DNA of 64,000 nt from Bidens hawaiensis (GCA_021521415.1 JAIQDT010000168.1:1372501-1436500); one strand, 5' to 3'; counted from the stretch's first letter, positions 1 to 12,252 are shown. Translations and numbers: made by a program. Notes: generated by a model from the letters alone, not told the origin.

Positions 1-305
1 ATTTCATTGGTTAAAAATGGTCAAAAAGTGCATAAAACAACAAGAGGTGTTTTAACGTACCGAAAAGGATGTTTTTTTAATCCGACAGTTGTATAATATA
101 AACAAACATAAAACCAAACATTTTATTAATAACAAATGATCCGGTAGACCAAAACGGGTAGGGTTTCCGATACAAAAACAAATACATGTTAAACCGAAAA
201 TGATGAATGTAAAAAAAATCTCCGTTTTTTTCTAACGGAAAGCTCGGTAATCTACAAAAATCACCAACTTGATTTAAAGAAATCTACTGAACTTGGTAGG
301 GTAAT
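1..305. other. Unassigned AT-rich stretch, possible gypsy LTR fragment
   Basis: No coding potential is seen. The text around positions 57-80 (ACCGAAAAGGATGTTTTT) resembles two sites at 26351-26370 and 26532-26550 in the LTR-side part of gypsy element F. The AT-rich context with GGTTTCCGATAC-like text is also similar. It may be the edge of an F-type LTR truncated against E1 xORF sequence. The boundary near 305 is set by where xORF homology begins. Confidence 0.35.
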
Positions 306-1726
306 TTAGCCTACCATAACAAGGCAGGATATTATTATCACTGAAGAACTTATCAGGGCTAGTTTGCAATTGAACGATGTTGTTGAAGCCCTTATTCATT
401 TCTCAACCAACCGTTTGCTAATAATATTCCAAAAAACCATGGGATATCAAGGGCATGTCCATGAGGGGCAGTTTAAAAGGGGCATGTTCCATAATCTATA
501 CAGATTTTTGATTCATCATATTGTACAGGGTTTTACACCCAGGAGAGGTTCTTGGACCCTAATGAGCAGGGATATTGCAAATGAAACCGTGGAAATCGTT
601 TATAACCAACAATTCAATTTTTCAAGATTAATATTTGAAGGATTGGTTACCAATCTAAGGAAAGATGAATATGACATATTCTTGGTTTATCCAAGATTCT
701 TGCAAATTATTTTCAACAGGGTGATCCCTGAGTTACCAACCTCGGGAACAAGTCATGCACTGCAAGATCCTAACGTGTACAGGAGGATTAGAAGGTTGGT
801 AACTACTAGCAATTTCAACCCAGATGTTGAATTTGATGTACTTTCGTGGTTGATTAATCATGATTTGTAGATTATGGTTGTTCCAGAATCACCAAGAGTG
901 ACTCTTGAGGATGATGAGAGTATGGATGAAGATGATTCGGATGGTGATGATGATGCTGATGATGTAGGTGAAGGTGATCATTTGGAGGAGATTATTTAAG
1001 GCAATGTGCCTGAGGGTCAGGGGAAGATTCCAAACCAACCCATTCCTACACCACCAATCTCACCTCAAAACCTACCCTTAACACAAACCCAACGCCTAAC
1101 CCATACCCAAAGCTTAAACCAACTTTTAACCAAAACCCAAGACCAGCCTATACATGAACCATATATTCCTGAATATGTACAAGCCCACTTAATAAAACAT
1201 CCAAACACACCATATAAATCCCCAGCCCAATCCCAAACAACTGATCGACCAATTTTCTAAATTATCCACACTCACACACCTACACTCAGAACAAGTACAA
1301 ACAAACTAATCCGCAACCCAATTTTCCAACCCTCAACAAGTACAAACATCCTTGAAAGCCCACCCCATGAACCCATCCAACCCCAAACCAATATTCCTGA
1401 CCAATTCTCAACTTCACCTATTAATTACCCTACCCATGATGCTCATTTGGATTATTTTGCATACACTTGGATGTTTTGGTTGAAAATGTCAATATAAAAA
1501 GGGAGAATGAGGAGTTAAGTAAGAGAAACACAAAACTGAAATCATTGTTCGCACTTGCACAAAAACAGATTCAATCCCTGGACACGGAGGTTGAGAAGAC
1601 CTCAGCTGTACCAAAACAGGGGGAGAATCCACCTGTGGTCAACATGATGGATAGTGATACATTGAAAAATGTATGTGATATGTATGGGAGATATGAAAGT
1701 TATGAGGATGAGGAGGTAAGAGATGA
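306..1726 (+). pseudogene. Extra ORF (xORF) of Sirevirus-like element E1, 5' part
   Basis: The frame from about 306 to 1260 reads through TAG at 868 and TAA at 998. It encodes the xORF N-terminal domain, with the recognisable stretches FKRGMFHNLYRFLIHHIVQGF and YPRFLQIIFNRVIPELP. It is closely related to the N-terminal piece at 49618-50099 and more distantly to 14902-15534. An acidic Asp/Glu tract (about 900-1000) and a Pro/Thr/Gln-rich linker (1006-1260) follow. A Lys/Glu-rich coiled-coil-like segment (1467-1726) lies in another frame. The E4 LTR interrupts it at 1727, and similar acidic coding text resumes at 18001. The true ATG lies upstream of the homology break at about 306. Function is unknown; it is the accessory gene downstream of pol in this retrotransposon family. 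Confidence 0.7.
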
Positions 1727-2239
1727 TGTTAGTACACGGTTTTTTATCTCGAGTCTTTGTATATATCGTTAATGTATTTGACGTTTTATAAATGTAATAA
1801 ACAAGTAATTTATTATAGTGGTTCGTTAAGGTAGTCTAGTTCGCTAAGGATGTTTAGCGAATTAGATCTAAGTTATTATCCCTCCTGAATCGTTAAGGAT
1901 GTTTAACGAATCAGGGGTTGATTCGTTAAGTTATTATATTAAAGTGTATGTAACGAAGTGGATACTAGTTCGTTATGGAATGTTAACGAACTAGATCCAT
2001 CTTCTATTTATTAGTGGCTTTTGTCCACAGTTTAATTTAAGCATTTGAGTTATATTATCGAACCCCTGCCCAGATTCACTCTCAAGCTTCAATCTAGTAT
2101 TAATATTATACACATACATACATACATACAACTAATATATCATATATACAACATACAATCACGAGTAATTATGAATTAGATCCTCATTAGGTTAATTATA
2201 TATCAGATCTGAGATCTGTATCGGATTAATGAGTTCAAA
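1727..2239 (+). repeat. E4 5' LTR
   Basis: It begins TGTTAGTACACGG and ends GAGTTCAAA just before the primer binding site, and it matches 17526-18000. It holds an AATAAA signal near 1792, three consecutive hairpins built from TTCGTTA/TAACGAA arms (1836-1865, 1884-1915, 1965-1994), a CATA microsatellite (2111-2130) and an AT-rich 3' part. The 3' copy has lost about 40 bp around the second hairpin. The exact 3' end is uncertain by a few bases because the expected terminal CA would be at 2236-2237. Confidence 0.85.
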
Positions 2240-2243
2240 GAAG

Positions 2244-2255
2244 TGGTATCAGAGC
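2244..2255 (+). other. Primer binding site of E4
   Basis: TGGTATCAGAGC is complementary to the 3' end of initiator tRNA-Met, the usual primer of plant copia elements. It lies 4 nt after the LTR end as drawn. Confidence 0.9.
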
Positions 2256-2378
2256 TTTCGGTGCTCATTTACGCTTGATTTGGATGTTAATTGATGTTAT
2301 TAGATTGATAATTGATAATTTTTGTGTTACTTCTCTGTTCAGTTTGATTTTGGATCGAACTGATTGTTAATTGGATTG

Positions 2379-5300
2379 TGTAACGATTCCGACGAAACCC
2401 GGTATACCCTAACCGGTAGACAATAGTTACGTCATATTTAATGTCGGGTACATGAATTACCATAGTAATTATACGAGAATACATGGTTCACTGTATTGAT
2501 TGTACGTGAATATATAATTCATCGCATTGAATATGCGATTAATCGATCGATAGTTATTGAAACCCGAACGAATCGAGGGTTCAATTAAAGACGAGATATA
2601 TGATATTTAGTGATTTTACGGAGCATTAATGCTTCGGGATAAGTAAAGTACGGCACAGAAAAGAATTTCGATTTAATGGTACGTCGGTACGTTAAACGAA
2701 ACCTTTAATACCAAACCGAGCAAGAGACAATCGATCAAGCCGAAAAAGATGCGCAATAATTAATAATATGATGTTTTAAGTTAATAAATATCATGGTTTA
2801 AGTTTTTAAAGTTTTTAACTCGGTTTTATATAAATTTCATTTTTAAGCCGAAAAACGACCGTTTTAGCCTCGTATTAAGCCGAATTAAACATTTAACCGA
2901 AAAACGAACTGAACCAGATTATCCAAAACATTATCCGGATTTCGAGAATCCAAATGAATGGCCAAGAATGGAGAAGTGGGTCCCACCCCACCTCCCCCAT
3001 GAATCCGATCGGAATAAGGGGGTTAACCCCATTCCATTAATTCTTTTTTTCTCACAAACACATTCAAGATCCATCAATCCTCTCCAAAGTATGAACTAAA
3101 ACCCGAGATTTTAGCAAGAAAACCGAGGTAAAAAGTCGAGTTATTTACGTTTCTATCTTCGTTTCTTGAGTTTATTTGCAAGAAAATGAGGTTTCAAAGA
3201 TGGAAACCGATTCTTGCATGATCAAGTGATGTATACGGGTTATACAAGGGATCTTGGTCCAAGAAATGAGTTATACGAACCAAGAACGAATTTTTACGGT
3301 TTAAATCTTTGTTTTTGAATCATAACCGAAACTATAGTGTAAGAGGCTTGATCGTGAGTGTAACTTGCTTGGTATTGTGGTATGTTGGTTGTAGGTTCTG
3401 TGTTTAGTGGTAGATAAGGCGGAAAGACGAGTTTGTAGCTTGTAGTGGCGGAAAACGAAAGGTATATTCGGTTTATATTCGGTTTTGGAGATTTGGACAG
3501 ATTGTTGATGGTTTAGAGTTAGGTCATGAAATTTGACAGAGGTGTTAAACACATGAAAATAAGAGTTCTGTGAATTTTTGGTAATGTTTGAACAAAGGAT
3601 GAATATTTGGTGAATTTAATGCTCGGTTTTGGCTAAAAATGGTGAAAAATAGTTAAATATCATGAAAAATTCTGGAAAATTGCAGATAAGCTTTTTATAT
3701 CATGCATATGTCACACACAAAATTTTAGGTCAGTTGGAGGTCTAAGTAGGCTTTTCGGTTAAACGAGTTCTAGGGCTTTCTAGCTCGGTTTTAGTGAAAA
3801 TGGCATGTAAAAAGAGATTTTGGTTCTGGAAAAATTACAGGGGGTGGATGGCAGGGGACATACAGGAAAAATTTGGGATTTTTCTAAGATCGTTTGGTAT
3901 TTACGACATATTTAGTGTGTAAATGGTGTTTAAAAATAGATAAATAAATTTTAAATATAAAAATTAACTCTGGAAATATTTTTATAAAATTCCCCACTGT
4001 CAAAAGGTGATTTGTGCAAAATTTCAAGATCCGAGACTAAACGGATAATTAATTGTGCTAAAAAGAAGATAAAAACAAACTTTTAAAGTTTAAAACGCGT
4101 AAACCGGTAAAGTTCGCTTAAACGAACTGACTGGTGTATAAAAACCCTAAAAATGAACTATTTTCATTTAATAGAGTTAAACAAGTAAAAATGAATCATC
4201 CGAAAATAATTCGGATGATTTGGGTATTTTTAACCGATTTAACAGTTTCGGGTACGCCAAAGACGGAAACGGGTCCCGCGGCCAATCGGAGCGTCTAAAC
4301 CGAGCTCTAATTTCACAACTTTAACTAAATTATCAGTCAACAACTATTTTCGGGTCGTGTGTGACCAAACTCATTTTTGGAACGTAAAAAAAAAAACGTA
4401 TAACCGTGCTAGGCACGTAAAACGGGAAAAACGACTAATAATAATTTTGACCATTGAACTCTAAACGATATCACAATCTGAGTCCGGAGAAGTGTTTCTG
4501 GGTTAACATTACCCCCGGAACGGTTACAGTACTGGGTTAACAGTGTCCCCAGATGTACCGGTTGATACGGTTAAGGATTATATAAACAATAATTGTATTA
4601 TAACGATCGTAGGGATCATATTACAGATTGGACGTGTTAACTGATAATGATTGTTGTTACCTGCTTGCATGTGCTAAGGTGAGTTTCACGAGCCCCTTTT
4701 TCTGAATTGTTTTTAAATACTTTCTCGGGGCGGAAGCATGTTACTACTGAAATGTTTAAGTAAATACTGAACGCATGGATTTGCGTGGATTTATATATAT
4801 TTTATTGTACGGGAATCGTACGGAAATGTACTAAGATGGTAATTGTCTGAGTTGCTAACATTAAAAGGCCCCGGAACACGAGTGATTAACTGAAAGCCGG
4901 TAGAGTGTGGATAGTACTATTGGTCTGACAAACCCAACTGGTCCGGCATGGATTTTCTGATGTTTCCCAGCCAGTTGCACATGTCTATTTTGTTGTTGAT
5001 ATATATTTTGCTATGTAATGTTAGACATAGGGGTTTGGGGCAGGTCCGTGGGCGGGGGATATGCCACTGGGGTTGTGTGTGATAGTCAGAGGTTTCACTT
5101 GTGGGCTCAGCATAATTACATCGATAATATTATATTTTGATAATGATTTATCATGGTTTACTCGAATTGTGAAACTCACCAACTATTCGTAGTTGACCCG
5201 TTTTCTCACATGCTTTTCAGGTACAATTAAGATGAAGTGATTGCTTACATGCTAAGTGCTTGATGTGTGTAAGATTTGCGTGCGGGATGTTAGGATATAT

Positions 5301-5484
5301 TATAATAAATAGAATTATGTATCGTATGGTATGATGTGTGTATCACCTAGACGGTAATGAAATACGAGATAATGTAATTTGTAGTATATTAATGTATTCA
5401 GTTTTCTTTATAAACAATGTGGTTGATATCAGAGGTGTCTGTTGCATCCCGTTTACGTTTCCGCTGCGGTTTCGGGGTGTTACA
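2379..5484 (+). mobile_element. Solo LTR of a Tekay-like Ty3/gypsy element
   Basis: A 3106 bp segment begins TGTAACGATTCC and ends GGTGTTACA. It is flanked on both sides by GATTG (2374-2378 and 5485-5489), a 5 bp target-site duplication. It is related, in reverse complement, to the LTRs at 50100-53183 and 58437-60580; the shared text includes the CTGGGTTAACAGTGTCCCCAG region and the splice-like GGTAAAGTTCGC part. No internal domain is present, so this is a solo LTR left by LTR-LTR recombination. It sits in the untranslated leader of E4. The short ORFs within it have no recognisable product. Confidence 0.93.
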
Positions 5485-5489
5485 GATTG

Positions 5490-6378
5490 TTTGGATTGGA
5501 TTTAAGTGTGTTAAGGTATTGGGATATTGCACTGAACTGGAATTGTGATTTTGTGTGGATTGGTGTGGTTATTGGATTGGATCTGGTTTAAGCCGAGAAC
5601 AGGGGAATGGTTTTGGATAGATCAGATACGAGTTATTTGGTTATTGGTTACGGAACGAGTTGTATAGGATTCGTGTTATGATTACGAGTGTTTTGGTAGT
5701 TTGATTCAGTAATTTGGTAAAGAATTGGTTAAGTATTATAGGTTTGGTTTCTGGGTTTGTGTTCTAAATTTTCCAGAAATCTGGAAAATATGAGTTTAAA
5801 AGGTTTGAAGATTTGAAGATTCATTTTAATTCGTTAACCTTTCAGCTTAATTCATTAACATATTGGCTTAATTCGTTAACATATTGGCTAATCCGTTAAT
5901 AGCTTTAGCTAATTCAATAAGATTATCATCAGATTCGTGAACCAATTTGCTGAGTATTCTAATTCATGTCAACAAGTTCGTGTGACACGTGTCTTACCTC
6001 AGTAATTGTTTTATAACAACTTTTGCCACGTGGCATTTGTTGTCAGAGGTTTGTTACAACCGTTGTAACTATCTAGTTCGCTACCAGTTGATTCGTTATC
6101 AACTGTAGCTTATTCGCTAAGCAAACACTTAGTGATTTGTTAAAGAAATTCACCTGATTCGTTTGCCTACTTAATTTTTTATTTGACTCAGTTCGTTGAA
6201 TTAGTTCGTCAACTACTGTTCGCAGTTCGTTACCTACACTGTTCACAGTTCGTTGCCTATAATGTTCACAGTTCGTTATCTATACTGTTCACAGTTCGTT
6301 ACCTTTACTGTTCACAATTCGTTAGTCTAATATTCAATTTTAACCAGTAGAGTTTAAGAAAATTATCATTTAACAAAT
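5490..6378 (+). other. E4 untranslated leader with TTCGTTA repeats
   Basis: Leader of E4 between the solo LTR and gag. It is non-coding and dense in TTCGTTA/TTAACGAA-like words (5835-5900, 6070-6330). At 6216-6330 there is a five-copy tandem array with an exact 23 bp period, with units such as CTGTTCACAGTTCGTTACC. The array ends about 50 bp before the gag ATG. Confidence 0.8.
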
Positions 6379-7924
6379 ATGGCTGGTATGTATGCACTAG
6401 CTTCACATAATCTGTTTATGTAACAAATGTTACAATTGGACACTGAGATTGGCTCACATTCAAAATGTCCACGCTTAATGAAATTCATTGATTTTGCTAA
6501 ATGGGAACCCAGTTTTTGTGCTCAATTGGGTTCTGTTCATCCTGATTGCTCGTATTGTTTGGATGAGGTGTACACTGTTCCTATGATTGGAGATGAGATA
6601 ATAGGTTACACACCTAAAGCAATCTCTCAATACTCACAAGAGGAGAAGAAAGCATTAGAAATTGAGACACAGGCTTATTCTACTCTTACCATGGCTTTAC
6701 CTGAAAACATCTTTCACCAAGTGGGTAGCATAAAGATCTGTGCCTCTTTATTCCAACAAATTCATATGAGAAGTATGGGAAATACAACTGAGAGTAAGAA
6801 AGTAATGTTTAAGTTTCATTTTAGAAACATTAACTTACTAAAGGGTGAAACTGTTAAGGATATGACAACAAGGTTTAATCACTTGATTGCTGAGATGGAC
6901 AAAATGAAATTGGAAATTCCGAGGTTAATAAGATTGATACTATTAAGAATGCACTACCAAGTTCTTATTCTACGTTTTTAATGGTTCTGAAAGAGAATGA
7001 CTATTTCGCGAAGCAAGAGAATACGATCTTAAATGTCAGAATTCTTCCAAGGAAAGGCAAGATCCTGCTTTCTATAGTGGTAGTATACCTCTAAGTTCAA
7101 CTATTTCTCCAATCACTGCATTTCTTACACAGAATGCAAGTGAAAATGAAACAACCATCTATAGTGATCCAAGAGCATGTTTTTACACTACTGGTAATTC
7201 TGGATCACCTGGTGTTTCTGTTGGGTCTGGAAATTCATCTGCTACAAATCCATTTGCTTCGCCACCAAGTGTAAACATGAAGGAAGCTGAACAAAACTTT
7301 GCTTTTCTGACATCCTTCATGTCTTCATATGAGAATTTGGTGAGTAGTAAGATAGCCACAAATGATCTGGCTGATGAAGATTATGATCAAATTGATCCGG
7401 ATGACTTAGAGATCATGGATTTGAAGTGGAACATGGCTATGATTGTCCATAAGGTTAAGAGATTCATGCAAAGGACTGACAAAGATCTTCCTGCTTTGAA
7501 CAAGAAATTGGGATTTGACAAGTTAAAGGTGAAATGTTACAATTGTCAAGAGTTCGGGAATTTTGCAAAAGAATGTGACAAGCCAAAAAAAGAGTATATT
7601 GGTCCTCGTGGTCAAAATCAAAATTCTTCTACACCACGAGGTACTGATGCTGAAAAGAAACCGTCTACTTCTGGATCACAAGCAATGTTAGCTGATGGAA
7701 ATGATTGGTCAGAACGACTGCTGTGTAATGATAATCAAGCTAATTTGGCTATGTTTGGGCTAACTAAAGACTTTCAAGATGCAAGTGGAAGTGAGCTATC
7801 CTCTGACAATGATTCTGAATCTGATTCTGACGACTCATGTGACAAGCCTCCAACTGTTTTTGCTTGCATCGCTAAGATCAATGAGGTTAGTCATTCTATC
7901 ATGCTACTTCATCTGTTAAAGTAA
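6379..7924 (+). pseudogene. gag: E4 gag (capsid plus first zinc knuckle)
   Basis: The likely start is ATG at 6379 (MAGMYALASHN), in frame with the long segment 6427-6981 but broken by TAA after 14 codons. The second half (7277-7924) is in another frame. The product is the copia capsid/nucleocapsid protein, which packages the element RNA in the cytoplasm. Features include the capsid-like helical stretch with FRNINLLKGETVKDMTTRFNH, then MDLKWNMAMIV, then a CCHC knuckle at about 7534-7575. That knuckle reads CYNCQEFGNFAKEC, with Asn where the zinc-binding His is expected. An acidic Ser/Asp tail follows. It is a dead copy. Confidence 0.85.
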
Positions 7925-7928
7925 CTTG

Positions 7929-9481
7929 TGTTGAATGTGAGACTAACAAACCTAAGTTAGAGTCTTTGAAGAATCATAACTATAATTTAGTGAAAGAGAT
8001 TGCTTCACTTAAGGATATTTATCAACAATCTCTTGAATATCAAATGAGATCTCGAGAGAAGATTGAAGCTTTGTCGGTAAGTAACCATGATCTTAAGGCT
8101 GAGTTATCTGTTAAAATGACAACCAATGATCAAAAGTTTCAAGAAATCTTGAAACATAGATCAAAGATAACCGAACTTGAGAATGAGGTTCTCGAGTTAA
8201 AGAACAAATTGGGTAAATTTTGAAATTCATCATTTTTGCTTAATGAAATAATTGAAGTATCTGGTAAGCAAAAAGACTCAAAGAAAGGTATAGGTTTTGT
8301 TGAAATTCCACCTCCTTTTCAGAATGATTATAAACCAAATCCGTTTGATAGAAAAGAAGAGGATTTGATTGAAAAAGAACCTGTGATTTCAGAAAAATCT
8401 AAACCTGTTAAATCTGAAACTGTTAAAGCCCAATCTTCGACTCATAAACCTCATATTGAAAGAACTAAAGTCTTTGTTGAAAATGTTGACAAAGTGATTA
8501 TTGAGGATGTGTTTGAACCTGAGGTAATACACAAAAACAAGAACATTCCAAGTTCTAATCACAATCTTTGTGAACCACCTGAATTTGAGGAAGCCGTGTA
8601 TGGTTCGTTCAAATCTCATGTGAGAAAAGAAGACCATGTTAAGGTTAAACCGGTTAAGGCTAAGAAACTAGAAAAGCCTAATGTTTCTGATGAGGATTTG
8701 ATGCGCTTTATCAATCCTACTGTTTCAAAGTCAACAACTAGTCGTGTGTTTAAGTTGAAAGGGATTGACACGATGTTCACTGAGAAAGACATTCCAATTA
8801 GTATCATTAAACTGGAACTGATTGAAAGTGTTTTTCACAATGAAACCTCTAAGATTCAAGATCTTGAACGTCGGTATGCTCAAGCTAAAACATCAATGAC
8901 ATCTGATCCTTTGACTAAAGCAAAACAAGTTTTAAACAAGCCAAGAAAGTTCAGTGTCATCTGATGATTTAGCTAAAAGCTATACCAAGATTGTGACTTA
9001 TCATCCTTCTTTTTCATATGCTACTGTTAAACCTCAAAATGATCGTGTGGACATGCGAAGTTGCTTTCTTTGCGGTCAACAAGGTCACATTGTGAGGAAT
9101 TGTGGACAACAGAAATTTCAAAATCTTTGTCCTTTTGTCAAGGACCATTAAATACCGGTTCCTGTGATAAAGGAGATTCTAAAATGCCCTGTGTCATATG
9201 AGGATGATACACACATTATGTTTTCAAACGTTAATCCTCGAAAGGTAATTCATGTAAATGAAACACATGGTCAAGTAAAAACAAAATTTATTCCAACTGA
9301 GCCCATATGTAAGAACACAAATTCAAACATTATTCAAGCTTCTTATCTAAGACGAAAGTGTAAGAAGCCGGTAACTTATTCTCAAGTTGCTGAACAACAG
9401 TTGAAATCTGTTCAAGTTAATGATCAAAGAGAAACCCAAAGGGTGCCCAAGACTGAGGCCTGGGCTGCCTTTTTAAACTAA
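7929..9481 (+). pseudogene. E4 gag C-terminal extension with second zinc knuckle
   Basis: Three consecutive segments (7966-8223, 8236-8964, 8954-9481) are separated by a stop and a frameshift. The first is Lys/Glu/Leu-rich and coiled-coil-like. The second is Lys/Pro/Val-rich and disordered. The third holds a CCHC box at about 9061-9105 (CFLCGQQGHIVRNC, intact) and then a basic region leading to the protease. A long coiled-coil extension between gag and protease with an extra knuckle is typical of Sirevirus gag-pol. The closing segment QRVPKTEAWAAFLN sits just before the protease. Confidence 0.75.
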
Positions 9482-9517
9482 TCATTTTCTTTTGTGTGTA
9501 GGGTACATCCAAGACTA

Positions 9518-10130
9518 TGTCTGGTGAAAAATGGATAATGGATAGTGGATGTTCTCGTCATATCATTGGAAATCTCAACCTCTTAACAATGTGAGAAATA
9601 TTCAAAGGGGTTATGTAGCGTTTGCTGGGAATTCTGGGGGCATGATCACACAATAAGGTGAGGTTTCAAATGGTCATATTACTTTTGAAAAGGTCAATTA
9701 CTATGATAAGGTGGACCATAATTTATTGAGTGTGTCGCAAATCTCCGATAAAAAGTACATCGCGGTATTTACTGATAAAGAGTGTCTTATCTTGAAACCG
9801 GGATATGTGATACCCGAGGACATGGTTGTCATGAGATCACCTCGATCAAATGATATTTATATTTTAAATATGAGTTCTAAAGTATCAACATCTTTCGAAA
9901 CTTGTTTTGTCTCAAAAGCAACCGAGAAGGATTCTATTTAATGGCATCGTAGAATGGGTCACATTCATGTTCGAAAGATGAATTATTTAATGGCAAATGA
10001 CTTAGTTGAGGGTGTCTCGTTGAAGAACTTTAAGTTACCTGATCACTACATTGCATGCAATAAGGGTAAGCAAAAGAAAAAGTCTCATCCTTCTAAGTTA
10101 TTGAATTCCATTGATACTCCTCTTGAATGA
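9518..10130 (+). pseudogene. pol: E4 protease and gag-pre-integrase region
   Basis: The aspartic protease motif MDSGCSRH lies at about 9536-9560 and is followed by a stop. The chain continues through NLLSVSQISDKKY and KPGYVIPEDMVVMRSPRSNDIYILNM (9711-9860). After a TAA it reaches the HHCC gag-pre-integrase module, WHRRMGHIHVRKMN with CNKGKQKKK (9942-10080). The expected Cys at the third ligand position reads Tyr (HYIACNKG), so the zinc site is probably damaged. In a working element this segment would process the polyprotein and supply the integrase N-terminal zinc domain. Confidence 0.85.
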
Positions 10131-11300
10131 CTTCATATGGATCTGTTTGGTCCTGTGAATCGTGCTAGTATCTCTGGAGACTGGTATTGTCTTGTTGTCA
10201 CCGATGAGTATTCAAGATACTCTTTGGTGTTATTTATGAGTTCAAAGGATCAAACACCGATTTTAGTACAAAATCTTATTACTAAGATCGAATCACTATA
10301 CAAATACAAGGTGAGGAGAATTTGAAGTGATAATAGTACTGAATTCAAAAACATTGTATTAGATTTCTTTTGCATTCAAAAAGGAATTCATCAAGAATAC
10401 AGTGCACCCTATGTACCACAACAAAACGATGTTACTGAATGGAAGAATAAAACCTTGATTGAAGCCACAAGAACAATGCTTGCTGATTCTAAGCTTCCTG
10501 TTCAATTCTGGAATGAGGCAGTGAATACAGCTTGCTATACGCTTAATCGGGTTTTAACTATTAAATGACTCAAGAAGACAAGTTACGAGCTTTTAAACAA
10601 TCGAAAGCCTAACTTAAAGTATATGGAACCATTTGGGTGTCCTTGTACAATGTTGAAGAAGGATGCGGGTAAATTTGAAGAAAAGGTTATCGAAGGGTAT
10701 TTATTGGGATATGTGTCTCCAAAGAAAAGAGTATTTAACTTCTCTTCTGGTTGTGTTGAGGAATGGTATCATGTGGACTGTCAAACGTACACCACACCTC
10801 CTCAAGGGAAAGGTCCTGACTGGATGTTTGATTATGATGGCTTATTTAATTCATTTACTCCATCAACTTAAAACATAGACGAAGATCTGTTTCGAGCATA
10901 CTTTGAAGATCACTTGGCCATTCCAATATTTTCAAGTTCTAATGATGTTGAAGCTACAACTCCTGCTCCAACTGAAGATCCATGTGATGATAATCAGGTT
11001 GATAATGTATCTACTTCTTTTGATGACAATCAAGCTGATGATACAGTTATTGAACTTGATAGTGATAATGTTTCATCTCCTGAACTTGGTGAACATTACA
11101 CTAACTTATTTGATAATGTTGTTGTTCCTGAGAATCCCACTATTCGGATTCATAATTATCATCCACAGGAAAACATCATTGGAGAACTTTATGTGGGCGT
11201 TCAAACACGTCATCAAGTTGCTTCGTCAAGTGAGAATAATGTATTGTGTGCTTATGCGGATTTACATTCCTCCGGAATTGTTAATGTTGCTAAATTCACT
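10131..11300 (+). pseudogene. pol: E4 integrase core and C-terminal linker
   Basis: Integrase would insert the cDNA into the genome. The first catalytic Asp is in LHMDLFGPVN (10131-10160). The second is in SDNSTEFKN (about 10327), immediately after a TGA that probably replaces an Arg codon. The Glu is in QQNDVTEWKNKTLIEA (about 10425), where the usual Gly-Val-Val is altered. A further TGA lies at 10565. The C-terminal part (10623-10871: FGCPCTMLKKDAGKFEEK, GYLLGYVS) is readable. The linker to RT is acidic (10914-11300) and ends in the conserved HPQENIIGE stretch. Confidence 0.85.
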
Positions 11301-12252
11301 TGATTTCTATCCCAAGTTGAGCCAACGACGCCATGTATGGCTCTTCAAGATCCTTCTTGGGTAGAAGCAATGCAAGAAGAATTACAACAATTTACACGTT
11401 TGGGTGTTTGGGATTTAATAGACAAACCTGATTAAGTCAAGAAAGCTCTTCAGACTAAGTGGGTATTTAAGTGTAAGAAAGACGATCGAGGTGTGATCAT
11501 ACTAAACAAGGCACGATTAGTGGTGCAAGGTTTTCATCAGCAAGAGGGTATTGATTATACTGAAGTGTATGCACTAGTTGCAAGGTTAGAGTCTATTCGA
11601 ATCTTTCTGGCGTATGCTGCTTATAAGAATATCAAGGTCTATCAAGTGGATGTTAAAAGTGCTTTTCTAAATGGTGAACTACACGTGGAAGTGTTTGTTT
11701 TACAACCTCCTGGTTTTGAAGATCCTGATTATAAACAAGGCCCTGTATGGTCTATATCAAGCCCCAAGAGCTTGGTATGGCACGCTCGGCGACCATCTGA
11801 CTGATAACGGTTTTAAGCGAGGGACTGTTGGTAATGATCTTCTCCTAGTTCAGATTTATGTAGACGACATTAGCTTTGGGTCTACAAATGACACGTTATG
11901 TAAGGAATTCGAGAAGTCCATGCAAACGAAGTTCGAGATGAGCTCGATGGGAGAGACGAATTTCTTTTTAGGTTTGCAAGTTCACCAGACCATGTATGTG
12001 AACGATGTCTTGAGCCGATTCATGATATCTGCCGGAAAAATTCCTTTAACTCCTCTCCCCGTGGGTCACAATTTATCACCGGATGAATTGGAGGATACTG
12101 TTGATCCTACCCTCTATCGTGCAATGATCAGATCTTTAATGTATCTAACAGCTTCTCACCCCGACATTATGTTTGTTGTTTGTCTTTGTGCTAGGTTTCA
12201 AGCAAGTCCACGAGTGACTCACCTAGCTGCGGTTAAGCGAATACTTCAATAA
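11301..12252 (+). pseudogene. pol: E4 reverse transcriptase
   Basis: Copia RT fragments appear in order: [57 protein letters not shown], the ALYGLYQAPRAWY region in a shifted frame, the catalytic box YVDDISFGSTND (about 11857-11890, both Asp present), [14 protein letters not shown] and RSLMYLTASHPDIMF. Frame changes occur near 11750 and a stop interrupts near 11433. It is non-functional but clearly of the SIRE type. Confidence 0.9.

Noticed and set aside
2379..5484. Host gene or non-coding RNA in a long ORF-poor stretch
   Set aside because: Terminal TG/CA, a 5 bp target duplication and similarity to the Tekay LTRs identify it as a solo LTR.
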